64,000 nucleotides of DNA from NCBI GenBank assembly GCA_018292915.2, contig JACVVK020000527.1:148501-212500 (forward strand). The letters run 5' to 3'. Shown piece by piece: positions 24,204 to 31,039 of the stretch. The first letter of the stretch is position 1. The number at the start of each line of letters is the position of its first letter. This stretch comes from Batillaria attramentaria. Taxonomy: Eukaryota > Mollusca > Gastropoda > Batillariidae. The notes beneath the pieces were generated by a model. That model was not told the DNA's origin and searched no databases. It saw only the letters and a list, made by a program, of their open reading frames with translations. The translations under genes and the position numbers were made by a program.

Positions 24204-25231
24204 TACTAGATATATTTTTCTGTAGCCACTATCCCCCCTCCCCACACGTGCTCATACTGCACCACTTACTTTCCGATACTTGGCAGGATTAACAATAATC
24301 GCAGTAATTTAAGAGCTTTATGCCAAATATTTGTCCCAAAGCGCCACGAGCTAAACCCAACATACACGCTCACGTGAACTGCACGCATTCTCTCAAACAC
24401 TGGACATGAACACATTCCAATCATGTGACACAATGGCCAGCTCAGCAATTTAAGTTCGGAATTTTAGAATTGCATTTTATTAAATTTTGTGTAATGAACA
24501 ACGCAGAGAAGATTAAATATCTCTTTCTATTAGCTCTTACGAGCTCGACCACGTGGGTGGTTGGGTGTTTGGGGGTTTAACGTCCTTTTCCACCACATAC
24601 GGCCCGATCACATTCAGCCAGCTATATGATAAGACTTGTGAAAAAGAACAATCCACGACTCGGCAGGGGGAGCCAGGCTGGCCGGATGGTAGAGCGTTGG
24701 ACTTCCAATGCTCGGGTCGTGAGTTCGTACCCTGGCTGGGGCCAAATATTTGTGCTGGAATTTTCATGGTTGCCCCGTCTTTGAAATCACCCGTATGTGG
24801 TGGAAAAGGACGTTAAACCCCCCCAAACACCCACCCACCCCACGACACGGCAGGAGGGTCCACTTCAAGCCACTATTACGCAAGGAGTGGGCCTTCCCTG
24901 CAGATTGTAATAGTGGCTGGTAGTCATCTGACGATTTCAAGTAAAATTGCGATTTTTGCATGGGTGTTTAAGATTTATGTGTGTTGACTAAAAGGATTTT
25001 CATCTGTTTCTGAAGGACATCAAAGAGAATGACCTAGAGACGGAAATCGTCATCCCAGACACCGACAGCAAACCAGTCCCAGAAGCTCCACCAGAATACA
25101 ACGTGGCAGTGCTCAACGGCAAAGCATCTCTCAAGTCGTTCGACAGTGGAAGGGGAAGTGACGTAGGCCGTGACGCAACTTCCGTGGATGGGATGAGTAA
25201 CGGGACCTACGTTCAAATAACCTACATGTAG
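8842..25231 (+). CDS. SLC5A8-like: Sodium-coupled solute transporter, SLC5A6/A8/A12-like (16 exons, complete, 652 aa)
   Basis: Sodium:solute symporter of the SLC5 family, nearest in motifs to the monocarboxylate/multivitamin/iodide branch; the substrate cannot be told from sequence. Joined exons: 8842-9186, 9971-10039, 10483-10534, 11251-11318, 12246-12326, 13078-13151, 14170-14310, 15002-15137, 15386-15471, 17881-17996, 20237-20307, 20892-20978, 22422-22612, 23053-23153, 23898-24022, 25016-25231. All junctions are GT/AG and in phase. Family landmarks: SFMSAILILGTPAEMY (first helices), GGMKAVVWTDVFQ, FNADPTQRHSFW, CNQASVQRF, and STMSSCLNALAAVTWEDF in the presumed Na+-site helix. ADNAT offers an extracellular N-glycosylation site. 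The hydrophilic tail ends TYVQITYM. The start follows CAACAACC and fits a Kozak context. Confidence in family is high, in individual junctions good, in substrate low. Confidence 0.93.
9203..9812. repeat. (TTGG)n-like G/T-rich simple repeat in intron 1
   Basis: Degenerate GGTTGGTTGGTGG repeats cover about 9203-9500 and 9697-9812. They are interrupted by a LINE-tail-like insertion (AATAATAATGAGGATTTCTA followed by TAGCGCCTT, about 9497-9690). Non-coding. Confidence 0.8.
9971..10039 (+). CDS. SLC5 gene 1, exon 2
   Basis: Residues 116-138, YLERRFNSRAAKLTG onward, flanked by CAG and GTAAAG. 69 nt, phase 0 at both ends. Confidence 0.93.
10140..10406 (-). repeat. Dispersed repeat with GA and TG microsatellites and a reverse-transcriptase-like fossil
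   Basis: On the minus strand, TGGATTTAAGAAAAGCCTTTG reads LDLRKAFDFI, like RT motif A. It is followed by (CT)n, a TTCAT/TTTT spacer and then CTTGTAATAAAGGTTTGG. The order GA array (10242-10275), spacer, ACAAGAACAGAAGAT and TG array (10360-10386) is repeated, inverted, at 45770-45935. Confidence 0.6.
10483..10534 (+). CDS. SLC5 gene 1, exon 3
   Basis: Residues 139-155 plus one base: ILYMGIASFAPSTALEA. Acceptor ACACAG, donor GTGAGT. 52 nt. Confidence 0.93.
10868..11057 (+). repeat. LINE 3'-end-like repeat with (TTA)n tail, copy 1
   Basis: Shares TTTGTAGTTAAATGTATGTG and a TGTAAGGCGCCCTGAGCTC hairpin with 14432-14594, and ends in (ATT)n. The hairpin and ATT tail also occur at 41515-41578. It is probably the 3' end of a non-LTR retrotransposon. 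It lies in intron 3. Confidence 0.65.
11251..11318 (+). CDS. SLC5 gene 1, exon 4
   Basis: Residues 156-178: VTGFPVWATIIIVGL followed by VSTFYTTL. Acceptor GCGCAG, donor GTAAGT. The paralogous exon at 60291-60358 has the same 68-nt length. Confidence 0.94.
12246..12326 (+). CDS. SLC5 gene 1, exon 5
   Basis: Residues 179-205: GGMKAVVWTDVFQ, a highly conserved SLC5 loop, plus the following helix. 81 nt, phase 0, donor GTACGT. Confidence 0.94.
12490..12933. repeat. 31-bp minisatellite in intron 5, about 14 copies
   Basis: The unit ATAAGACTCATTTCGTGGGA plus GAGGGTCACAT recurs every 31 bp with almost no variation; one copy has TCGTCGG. The same core occurs as an inverted pair at 57921-58003, inside the other SLC5 gene. 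Confidence 0.95.
13078..13151 (+). CDS. SLC5 gene 1, exon 6
   Basis: Residues 206-229 plus two bases: GVMEVGGMDKVW onward to WDRIHFF. 74 nt, acceptor GTCAG, donor GTGAGT. The paralogue at 54510-54583 has the same length and phase. Confidence 0.92.
13499..13720 (-). repeat. LINE-tail-like repeat with (AAT)n and a long (CA)n
   Basis: (AAT)n, then CAGTTTATATAGCACCTTTC, TGTTTTCTACGG, an (AC)n run at 13568-13654 and AAAGCTCGCCTAAAGAG. The same order occurs at 34604-34800. It is probably the 3' end of a retrotransposon lying on the minus strand. Confidence 0.65.
14170..14310 (+). CDS. SLC5 gene 1, exon 7
   Basis: Residues 230-276 plus two bases, including FNADPTQRHSFW and YGCNQASVQRF, which are diagnostic for this SLC5 branch. 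141 nt, acceptor CCCAG, donor GTAAGA. Confidence 0.95.
14359..14428. repeat. (ACAT)n microsatellite
   Basis: Uninterrupted CATA tetranucleotide run in intron 7, adjoining the LINE-tail-like repeat that starts at about 14432. Confidence 0.95.
14432..14594 (+). repeat. LINE 3'-end-like repeat with (ATT)n tail, copy 2
   Basis: Shares GTGTATGATGCTG, TTTGTAGTTAAATGTATGTG and the CCCTGAGCTC hairpin with 10868-11057, followed by ATTATTATTATTATTA. Confidence 0.65.
14801..14884. repeat. (CA)n microsatellite
   Basis: About 40 uninterrupted CA units in intron 7. Confidence 0.97.
15002..15137 (+). CDS. SLC5 gene 1, exon 8
   Basis: Residues 277-322: SVLLNIIGTVILLTITCLAG and IFAYYVEQGCDPL. 136 nt, acceptor TTACAAG, donor GTGGGC. 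Confidence 0.94.
15386..15471 (+). CDS. SLC5 gene 1, exon 9
   Basis: Residues 323-350 plus two bases: IVPYFVMEVLDIPGLPGLF and then SCLFSGAL. 86 nt, donor GTACTG. Confidence 0.94.
15700..17210. mobile_element. Segment bounded by inverted arrays of a 16-bp GC-rich repeat
   Basis: The left array (15700-15836) repeats GCGCGGGTCCGCTAGT and close variants about eight times. The right array (17034-17210) is its reverse complement, about ten units of GCGCACTAGCGGACCC. Outer ends match inverted (GGGGCTGGGCCGCTATTGCG against GGGGTCGGCCCGCTATTGCG), as do inner ends. The 1.2 kb between holds a GT run and no gene. It resembles a non-autonomous element with tandem-repeat terminal inverted repeats; the class is unknown. 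It lies in intron 9. Confidence 0.6.
16073..16178. repeat. (GT)n and poly(G) tract
   Basis: GT run at 16073-16146, then a run of 13 G near 16166-16178 after a short spacer. It sits inside the segment bounded by inverted arrays. Confidence 0.95.
17285..17466 (-). mobile_element. tRNA-derived SINE, family A
   Basis: Full-length copy. On the minus strand: GGGGAGCCGGGGTGGCCGAA (box A region), GAGTTCGAATCCC (box B), then CCAAATATTTGTGCTGGCC, TTGATATCACCC and GGAAAAGGACGTTAAAC. It ends in CACCCACCCACCC. Confidence 0.9.
17881..17996 (+). CDS. SLC5 gene 1, exon 10
   Basis: Residues 351-389 plus one base: STMSSCLNALAAVTWEDF onward. This is the Ser/Thr-rich helix that carries sodium-site residues in SLC5 proteins. 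116 nt, acceptor GGGCAG, donor GTAAGT. Confidence 0.95.
18077..18245 (-). mobile_element. tRNA-derived SINE, family A
   Basis: Nearly full-length copy next to a GT/G tract (18017-18073). It shares GTTTAACGTCCTTTTCCACC, GATATCAAAGACGGGGCAAC and the tRNA-like head. Confidence 0.88.
18246..18349 (-). repeat. Tandem 52-bp duplications of the SINE A head
   Basis: Two 52-bp units (18246-18297 and 18298-18349) each contain GTGGCAATGAGAAAA followed by GGCCATCCCGGCTCCCC. They extend the SINE copy before them and were probably created by slippage or unequal exchange. Confidence 0.85.
18640..19127 (-). mobile_element. tRNA-derived SINE, family B, copy 3
   Basis: Full-length reverse copy, from the T-run and CTGCCCCAACTCTTTGCC through the body to GAACCCGGGTCTCCCGG and ACCACTACACTACGGG. 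It lies in intron 10. Confidence 0.88.
19280..19435. repeat. A/C-rich low-complexity tract
   Basis: PolyA followed by AAC and AAAC repeats in intron 10. Non-coding. Confidence 0.85.
19568..19735 (+). mobile_element. tRNA-derived SINE, family A
   Basis: Plus-strand copy starting GGGGAGCCGGGGGTGGCCGA. The tail is shortened (CACCCGTTAAACCCCC) and followed by CCCACCCACCCA. Confidence 0.88.
19751..20216 (+). mobile_element. Non-autonomous foldback DNA element (complete copy, about 466 bp)
   Basis: The left end TTAAGGTCGTTCTTAGCCGG is mirrored by the right end GGTTAAGAACGGCCCTTA, preceded by GTTCGCCC. Internal GAACTAGTTC-type motifs add further self-complementarity. A relative lies inverted at 2614-3040. 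No coding capacity. It is inserted in intron 10, 20 bp before exon 11. Confidence 0.8.
20237..20307 (+). CDS. SLC5 gene 1, exon 11
   Basis: Residues 390-413: VLIYGGAGIGMAFMAQGLGG onward to TVLQ. 71 nt, acceptor GTTGCAG, donor GTAATA. The exon starts only about 20 bp after the foldback element, so the branch point may lie inside that element. Confidence 0.94.
20447..20750 (+). repeat. Dispersed repeat, copy lacking the foldback insertion
   Basis: Matches 2327-2613 and 3042-3061 (CTCCACTCCCGTCAA, TTTCATCTTGAAATC, TGACGTCATGGACG, GGCCCCGGGGCTTGCCGAG) but has no inverted-repeat element between the two parts. Confidence 0.65.
20892..20978 (+). CDS. SLC5 gene 1, exon 12
   Basis: Residues 414-442: ASLSFTGAASGPILGLFLLG onward to VFPWANGK. 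87 nt, phase 0, donor GTAAGT. Confidence 0.95.
21209..21572 (+). mobile_element. Fossil LINE 3' end (CR1/Jockey-like C terminus)
   Basis: Reads RLLKIPKRNLKLFGEGSFSF and then VAPTFWNSLPAHLR, FKSSL, stop. This is the conserved tail of many non-LTR retrotransposon polyproteins. The 3' UTR runs to an (ATT)n tail at 21555-21572. Heavily 5'-truncated, in intron 12. Confidence 0.8.
22063..22235 (-). mobile_element. tRNA-derived SINE, family A
   Basis: Full copy with TTGAACGTCCTTTTCCACCA, a small duplication in the middle (AAAGATTAAGACGG), and head GATTCGAACTCACGACCCGA. Confidence 0.87.
22422..22612 (+). CDS. SLC5 gene 1, exon 13
   Basis: Residues 443-505 plus two bases: GAVVGGVLGLIFPLWISIGA and then the extracellular PFPTNGCIADNATMTT segment, with one N-glycosylation sequon and a Thr-rich stretch. 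The donor GTACGT is followed by (ACA)n and (GT)n. The paralogous exon is three codons longer, all in the Thr-rich loop. Confidence 0.92.
22637..22742. repeat. (ACA)n followed by (GT)n and (CG)n
   Basis: Trinucleotide run at 22637-22680, GT run at 22685-22728, then GCGCGCGCGCGCG. The alternating purine-pyrimidine part could form Z-DNA. It starts 25 bp after the exon 13 donor. Confidence 0.95.
22865..23010 (+). repeat. LINE-tail-like repeat with (ATT)n
   Basis: Contains GTCCAGTGCGTGAGAGCATG, GGCGCTTTGAGCCAATTTC and TTAAGCGCTTATACAATACT, followed by ATT repeats. An inverted copy is at 32495-32630, and a fragment without the tail is at about 24330-24425. Confidence 0.65.
23053..23153 (+). CDS. 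SLC5 gene 1, exon 14
   Basis: Residues 506-539: SGIELLYTVSYLWYPAIGM and then the last-but-one helix. 101 nt, acceptor TTTCAG, donor GTATGT. The GT-ATGTT sequence after the exon is partly repeated at 23187-23219 (TCTTATCGTCAGTTTTATCA). Confidence 0.94.
23341..23703 (-). mobile_element. tRNA-derived SINE, family B, copy 4 (truncated)
   Basis: Body and A-tail are present, but the tRNA-like head is missing. The match stops at GGGCCCATAGCACACCCG and is replaced by a GT/G run (23705-23737). Confidence 0.85.
23898..24022 (+). CDS. SLC5 gene 1, exon 15
   Basis: Residues 540-581: DDIDPKYLIPIFDRLFCCLP and then SWRKTLRCHKEFPNPE, the membrane-exit region with a Cys pair. 125 nt, donor GTTAGT. Confidence 0.95.
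24119..24202. repeat. (TG)n microsatellite
   Basis: About 42 uninterrupted units in intron 15. Confidence 0.97.
24552..24602 (-). mobile_element. SINE A fragment
   Basis: Tail end only: GTGTTTGGGGGTTTAACGTC, then TTTTCCACCACATACGG. It stops abruptly. A plus-strand copy follows 65 bp later, giving an inverted pair. Confidence 0.85.
24667..24838 (+). mobile_element. tRNA-derived SINE, family A
   Basis: Plus-strand copy from GGGGAGCCAGGCTGGCCGGA through GGAAAAGGACGTTAAACC to CACCCACCC. Confidence 0.88.
25016..25231 (+). CDS. SLC5 gene 1, exon 16 (terminal)
   Basis: Residues 582-652 and stop: the cytoplasmic tail, DIKENDLETEIVIPDTD, then SFDSGRGSDVGRD, ending TYVQITYM. The start DIKE and the S-x-DSGxGS block also occur in the paralogue (DIKEADAL, SVDSGQGSHSD). 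The rest has diverged. Confidence 0.92.
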   Translation, partial: DIKENDLETEIVIPDTDSKPVPEAPPEYNVAVLNGKASLKSFDSGRGSDVGRDATSVDGMSNGTYVQITYM

Positions 25232-25552
25232 AAATGCATATTTTCTGGACTTCCATATGTTGAGGCTTTATTTCACGGAAAATAATTGACAGAACTGATT
25301 TATTCTGTGCGAGAATAGACTTTGGAAAACAGAGCTAAGTATATGTTAATGGCATGTCTCTTTTTGGCGTTTGTGTTTTCAGCTGGTCCGGCGATGATTT
25401 TTTTTTTATTTTTTTTTTTACTTTGACTCAAACATTACCGTGTTTGTTGATTCGGGTTTTCTGCGAAACTTGTACGTATGTAGTAGGCATGAATCTGCAG
25501 ATCTTTCTAGATCTAAACTGAATAAGACTGAATGTGATGAAACGTGTTATTG

Positions 25553-25558
25553 AATAAA
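25553..25558 (+). terminator. Polyadenylation signal AATAAA
   Basis: Canonical hexamer about 320 bp after the SLC5 gene 1 stop codon and the best placed candidate for its 3' end. A TG run starts at 25580. Confidence 0.6.
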
Positions 25559-25579
25559 ATAATATTTTCAGGTTTTGCA

Positions 25580-25624
<45 letters not shown>

Positions 25625-25685
25625 CGATCAATTGGAAAAGGAATACCTTTGCAGCCTACGTTCGTTCAAACAATTTTTGCTCTCT

Positions 25686-25721
<36 letters not shown>

Positions 25722-25800
25722 CGCTCTCGGCTATATAGTTGCTGCAGCAAAAAAACCCAAAAAGCAAAACAAAACAAAACAAAACAAAACAAAACAAAAC
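25580..25800. repeat. (TG)n, (CA)n and (AAAAC)n microsatellites
   Basis: TG at 25580-25621, CA at 25690-25719 and a pentanucleotide AAAAC run at about 25766-25800. Non-coding. Confidence 0.95.
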
Positions 25801-26298
25801 AAAAAAAAAACCCCAAACCCAACCTTCCCCGAAAAACAAATATAAAAAGTAAAAATTTGCAAAATATCTCAAAAACCGGGAAACCACTCAAGACACACTT
25901 TTGTGTATTTGTTCATTGCTGGACTCCAAGGAAGCCTATTTGTTTTGGTTAACCTTGGACAGGGATCAACGTTACGGGGCTTTGTTGAAATCCTCCTTAA
26001 AACAAGCCTGGTCACCGTAGCTCAGGCAGTTCAAGGGAAGCAACTCCTCATCATAACCTTAAGCTGAAGAGGGGGTGGGAGAGCGGCTAAGAATGAATGG
26101 AAAATGCCTAGGCAGGGGCTTTTTCCGTCGCCTTGGCGTTTGACATTTTGATACTTGTTCTGGGTTTGTTGTTGTTTTAGGGGCAGACATGACACTGCTT
26201 ATCTGAGTGCTCGTCGCTGGCGTTTCAAGATAAGCCACACTACGATGATACAGTTTTTCCCTAAAGACAGAGGCTCAGTTATCTTGCTTGGCTGATTA
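25801..26298. other. Intergenic sequence, no gene recognised
   Basis: Between the 3' end of SLC5 gene 1 and the first intergenic SINE. No exon or RNA gene is supported. Confidence 0.5.
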
Positions 26299-26299
26299 T

Positions 26300-26465
26300 A
26301 GGGGTGCTTGGTTCGAGGGTCTAACATCCTTTTCCACCATATAGGAGCGATATCAAAGACGGGGCAACGAGAGAAAGGTCAGCACAAATATTCGGCCCCG
26401 GCTGGGATTCGAACTCACGACCCGAACATTGAAGGTCCAACGCCCTACCGCTCGGCTATCACGAA
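26300..26465 (-). mobile_element. tRNA-derived SINE, family A
   Basis: Older copy with several substitutions (TCTAACATCCTTTTCCACCA, TAGGAGCGATATCAAAG), head GATTCGAACTCACGACCCGA. Confidence 0.83.
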
Positions 26466-26796
26466 ACCATGTTACGCTCAGTATGTCAAAGGTTTATCAT
26501 TTACAAGTCTCGAAGTGTTCGAACTTGCTCTATTAATGCTTAACCTATATCACATTAGTTTTATGACACAACCCACATTCCAAAGGTACAATAATCTATT
26601 GATAACACGCGATCAAGAGCATCCCGGGACATACAAACCAGCTACATCTATTCGCAACAAAACTTTTATCTTTTGTCATTTGATAGGCTTTTGCTGTCAC
26701 TTGTTTTGGTGTATATGTTCTACTGATAATAGGCCTATTGTTTTCATTCAGTGCATCGGCGTATAATTATGTAATTGCATGCTCATATTCCGTGTT

Positions 26797-27020
26797 TACG
26801 AGTTCGAATCCCAGCTGGGGCCGAACATTTGTGATGACCTTTTTCTCATTGCCACGGGGAGCCGGGGTGACCGAATGGTAGAGCGTTGCTCTAATCCAAT
26901 GCTCGGGTCGTGAGTTCGTATCTCGGCTGGGGCTAAATATTTGTTCTGGCTTTCTCATCGTTGCCCCGTCTTTAATATCACCCGTATGTGATGGAAAAGG
27001 ACGTTAAACAACAAACACCC
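26797..27020 (+). mobile_element. Two SINE A copies in tandem
   Basis: A partial copy from box B (GAGTTCGAATCCCAGCTGGG) to TTCTCATTGCCACG is followed directly by a full copy starting at GGGGAGCCGGGGTGACCGAA (26856). This is a head-to-tail arrangement. Confidence 0.83.
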
Positions 27021-27259
27021 ACGCCACCCCTCGTTCTGAGCTATCTATCATCACACAACCTGCACAGTGACAGCGTCTGTAATGCTTGGCACTGAGTCAA
27101 CAAAAGCGTACTCGATCACGCAGAGATTACACTGACCACTCCAGTTGTGTAAAAAAGGTCAAAGAATTTGAATGTACGAGCGCTCGTGCAAAGTGTCAAC
27201 AACATTGTGTCGCACTAGGAGCTGTACTAATCATCAAGATAGAGTATTTTAGCGTACAG

Positions 27260-27433
27260 GGTGGGTGGGTGGGTGTTTTGGGGTTTAACGTCCTTTTCCA
27301 CCACATAGGGTGATATCAAAGGCGGATCAACGATAAAAAAGCCAGCGAAAATATTTGGCCCCAGCCGGGATCGAACTCACGACCTGATCAGTAGAAGTCC
27401 AACGCTCTACCATTCGACCACCCCGGCCCCCCT
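27260..27433 (-). mobile_element. tRNA-derived SINE, family A
   Basis: Full copy, box B GGATCGAACTCACGACC, head CGACCACCCCGGCCCCCC. Confidence 0.85.
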
Positions 27434-27544
27434 TTTAGCGTACAGGCACACTCGCGAGCAAAACTGTTCTGAAACATAAGTTGGCTTAGTAAAGATGGAA
27501 TTAACCCTTCTAAAGATAACGGGGGTGTATCGTTGCAGTGTATC

Positions 27545-28135
27545 TTTATAATAATAATAATAATAATAGTGAGGAGTTGTCTGGCGCCCAGCCTCCTGCT
27601 GGAGCTCTGGGCGCCTCACAATAGTAGAGTGGCAATACATACATTACACAATAATACATGTCACATGACATACACGTCACACACACGTTACATACACACA
27701 GCCATTATACACCCTAACACGACAGAAAGTGATAATGATGGTGACAGTGATGGTGGGTGGGGGTGGGTGTTTGGGGGTTTGACGTCCTTTTCCACCACAT
27801 ACGGGTGATATCAAAGACGGGGCAATGATGAAAAAGCCAGCACAAATATTTGGCTTCAGCCCGGATACAAACTCACGACCCAAGCATTACAAGTCCAGCG
27901 CTCTAGCATTCGGCCACCCCGGCTCCCCGTATCTTTATAATAATAATAATAATAATAATATGTCTGGCGCCCAACCTCCTGCTGGAGCTTTGGGTGCCTC
28001 AGTAGCAGAGTGGCATTACATACATACATAATAAATACATGTCACATTAAATACACGTCAGATACACGTTACATACACACAGCCATGATACACCCTAACA
28101 CGACAGAAAACGATAATGATGGTGACAGTGATGGT
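27545..28135. repeat. Duplicated repeat unit with (AAT)n and a SINE A insertion
   Basis: (AAT)n then GTCTGGCGCCCAGCCTCCTG, CTGGAGCTCTGGGCGCCTCA, a CATACATTACACAATAATAC block and ATACACCCTAACACGACAGAAA (27548-27745) is repeated at 27937-28130. SINE A (27754-27928) lies between the two halves. The copies are about 90 percent alike by eye. Confidence 0.75.
27754..27928 (-). mobile_element. tRNA-derived SINE, family A
   Basis: Full copy between the two halves of the duplicated repeat: GGGTGTTTGGGGGTTTGACG to CGGCCACCCCGGCTCCCC. Confidence 0.87.
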
Positions 28136-28289
28136 AGAGTAGATTACCACCGATAACTGAGGTCTATTATTAATGTCGATGATTCAGTGTATCTGTACTA
28201 ATTATAACTGATGACGCTCGAGTGACAGCTTTGATTGTATGATTGAAAGGTCACTGATCTGAAAAAGCTTGGCTGGTTGCACCAAGACA

Positions 28290-28357
28290 ACAGTTATTTC
28301 GTCAGCAATACAAGTCGAAGGTTATTTGAAAGTACTCATCTCGTATTACTCTTCAAT
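28290..28357 (+). promoter_or_regulatory. Conserved 5' flank of the anchor-propeller gene A
   Basis: The stretch before the ATG (TTTGAAAGTACTCATCT, ACTCTTCAATATG) resembles the flank of gene B (CCGAAAGTTTTCATCTT, ACTTTTCAAAATG, 35765-35829). It is probably 5' UTR or proximal promoter retained since the duplication. No TATA box is evident. Confidence 0.4.
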
Positions 28358-28398
28358 ATGGGCAACTGTTTGTCCTGTCTTCCCTGTGACTGTTGTCG
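28358..28398 (+). CDS. Gene A, exon 1 (acylation anchor)
   Basis: 41 nt coding MGNCLSCLPCDCC plus two bases, donor GTAAGT. It is a dedicated anchor exon, identical in length and phase to 35830-35870; only one codon (Pro to His) differs in the protein. Confidence 0.85.
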
Positions 28399-30994
28399 GT
28401 AAGTGTGTTTGTAGTTGTCTGTTGTAAGGTGGCATTCAAGGGTGATTCTCATATTAGTATAGAATCCATGCTTTAACTCCTTAAACAGGCTAAACACTAA
28501 AACCTGTCACGAGAAATGAAGGGTGGGGGGTGGGTGTTTGGGAGTTAAACGTCCTTTTCTACCACATAAGTCACGAGAAATGAAAACAAAAGCAAACCAA
28601 CAACAACATGAAAAACCAAAACCAAACCAAAACAACAACAACAACAACAAACCCAAACAAACAATAATATACACACAAAAAAACAATTGGTAATAACTTT
28701 TTCACTCTGTCATTTCGCGTTAGCGCAAAAACGGAAGAAATGACCCAAAGAAAGCAACACCACCACCACCACCACCACCATCAGTCGGCTCAGATGGAAC
28801 CACTTAATTGTTTGTGTTTATCTCTGTAACAGTCTTGCCAAACGATATCAGCTTGTGTCCGTTGGTGAACTGAACAGCAGAAATATCGTCACTGCTGACG
28901 TGGCTACATCAACATCACCAGCTGGTTTAGTTGTTAGTCATGACGTGGCTACAACATCACAAGTGAATGATCTAGTCCTCACTGCTGACGTGGCTACAGC
29001 ATCACCAGTGAATGATCTAGTCGTCACTACTGACGTGGCTACAGCATCACCAGTCAATGATCTAGTCGTCACTACTAACGTGGCTACAGCATCACCAGTG
29101 AATGATCTAGTCGTCACTACTGACGTGGCGACAGCATCACCAGTGAATGATCTAGTCGTCACTACTGACGTGGCTACAGCATCACCAGTGAACGATCTTG
29201 TCGTCACTACTGACGTGGCTACAGCATCACCAGTGAAAGATCTTGTCGTCACTACTGACGTGGCTACATCACCAGTGAAAGATCTTGTCGTCACTACTGA
29301 CGTGGCTACATCACCAGTGAAAGATCTTGTCGTCACTACTGACGTGGCTACAGCATCACCAGTGAATGATCTTGTCGTCACTACTGACGTGGCTACATCA
29401 CCAGTGAAAGATCTTGTCGTCACTACTGACGTGGCTACAGCATCACCAGTGAAAGATCTTGTCGTCACTACTGACGTGGCTACATCACCAGTGAATGATC
29501 TTGTCAGTACTGACTTTCTACAACTGGTGGATGTGGGAACGTCCACATCAGATGCTTTCCAGCAACCGGCATCAGCCCCACAGAGACAACTAACCACAGT
29601 GAAACGTGTCGTTTCATCAGACAGCGAGTCAGAGCCAGAAAGCGAGCCTCACCAGGTGGAGACACCACCCAGACAACAAACTGCGGGTGTTGCCCAGGGC
29701 AACCAGGTGAACGTCGGGGAAATGACAATTCACATTCACGTGGCCAGAGTTGGTGACAACGACCAGACAGGTGAGCATTGCTAGGACTCAAGGCGTTGAG
29801 GTGTGTCACAGGAAACCCCATAAAGTTTAATGCTGCCATTTATTGTATATTCACATTTTGACTGTTATCTTTTGCGTAAGAAATATAGACATGTAGCGTA
29901 AAGTGATTACATACATATACACACGTTGAGTAACCGACTGCATCTAACATTCAGGTTCAGGGAATTCAGCCAGTGGGGATTCGACCAGTTTGAGTCAGTC
30001 TGCCATGGAACCTGGAGCTGAGAGGCCAATGGCGGGTCCTGGAGCCAGCATCAACCATGTGGGGACTCTCAACATCCATCACCATGCTCATCAGATGCCG
30101 ACCGACTGGCAAGGTCAGGGCAGTCTCTTTACGATTTTTTAAATCCCTCCCAGCCCCTCCCTGTGTTAATGTTTTTTTGCCGTGTAGACCCAGTAGTGTT
30201 TGTCCTATCATATTTTTCTTTTAACATTCATTCTTTCCAAGGGAACCCCAACGTCCTGATTGCCCGCGTGGACTGGGAGGCTGAGCGGGAGGGGGCGTGG
30301 TCCGAGACACTGGAGATGGAGAGACGACGAGCAGACGACAGAGTGAGACGACTTCACAGGAAACTGGAGAGAGAAAAGAGAAAAGCGGCCAATAGAATGA
30401 GATCCCTTGCTGAAAGTTACACCAGGGAGTGGGAGGAGGATGTTGTGAAGAGAGAAGAGGAGAGAGCCAGGGATCATCAGCAGTTTATGGATCAGCTGAC
30501 GGAGGTCCAGAGATCGGCAGAAGAGAGACTGAGCAACTTGCAGAGCGAGCTGAGGGAGGAACGGGAAAGAGGGGAACAGCGACTGGCCGCCATGATGGAG
30601 CAGCACGAAGATGAGAAGAGACAGCAACAGGAGCAGGTCATGACATTTGTCATTCGTGTAGAGGGCCAAGTCCGACAACTGTGTGCAAGAGTAGCGGCCC
30701 ATGTAAACGGCAGCCTACTACAGACTGTAGTTCAGCGTTTGTTTGATGAATTTGATGTGCGTCTGCTGGCTGTGGGCTGTGGACTTCAGTTTCTCTTTGA
30801 TGCCCCGGTGGCGCAATGGGTGAGCGTGGTGGAAAGGCAGCTGGAAATCCAGCGAGTGCTGTCAGACCTGATACCGGAAGGCGACAGAGACGGGCTCATG
30901 TGGGCGGAAGTGACGCAGTGTGGAGAGAGCTTTCGAGACGTCGACCTACAAATGGGCCGTGCACTTCCGGAAGGCGTAGGTATGTACCTTCACT

Positions 30995-31039
<45 letters not shown>

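Noticed and set aside
28938..29597. 219-codon minus-strand frame with SFTGDAVATSVVTTR repeats
   Set aside because: Antisense shadow of the in-frame 45-bp repeats of gene A.
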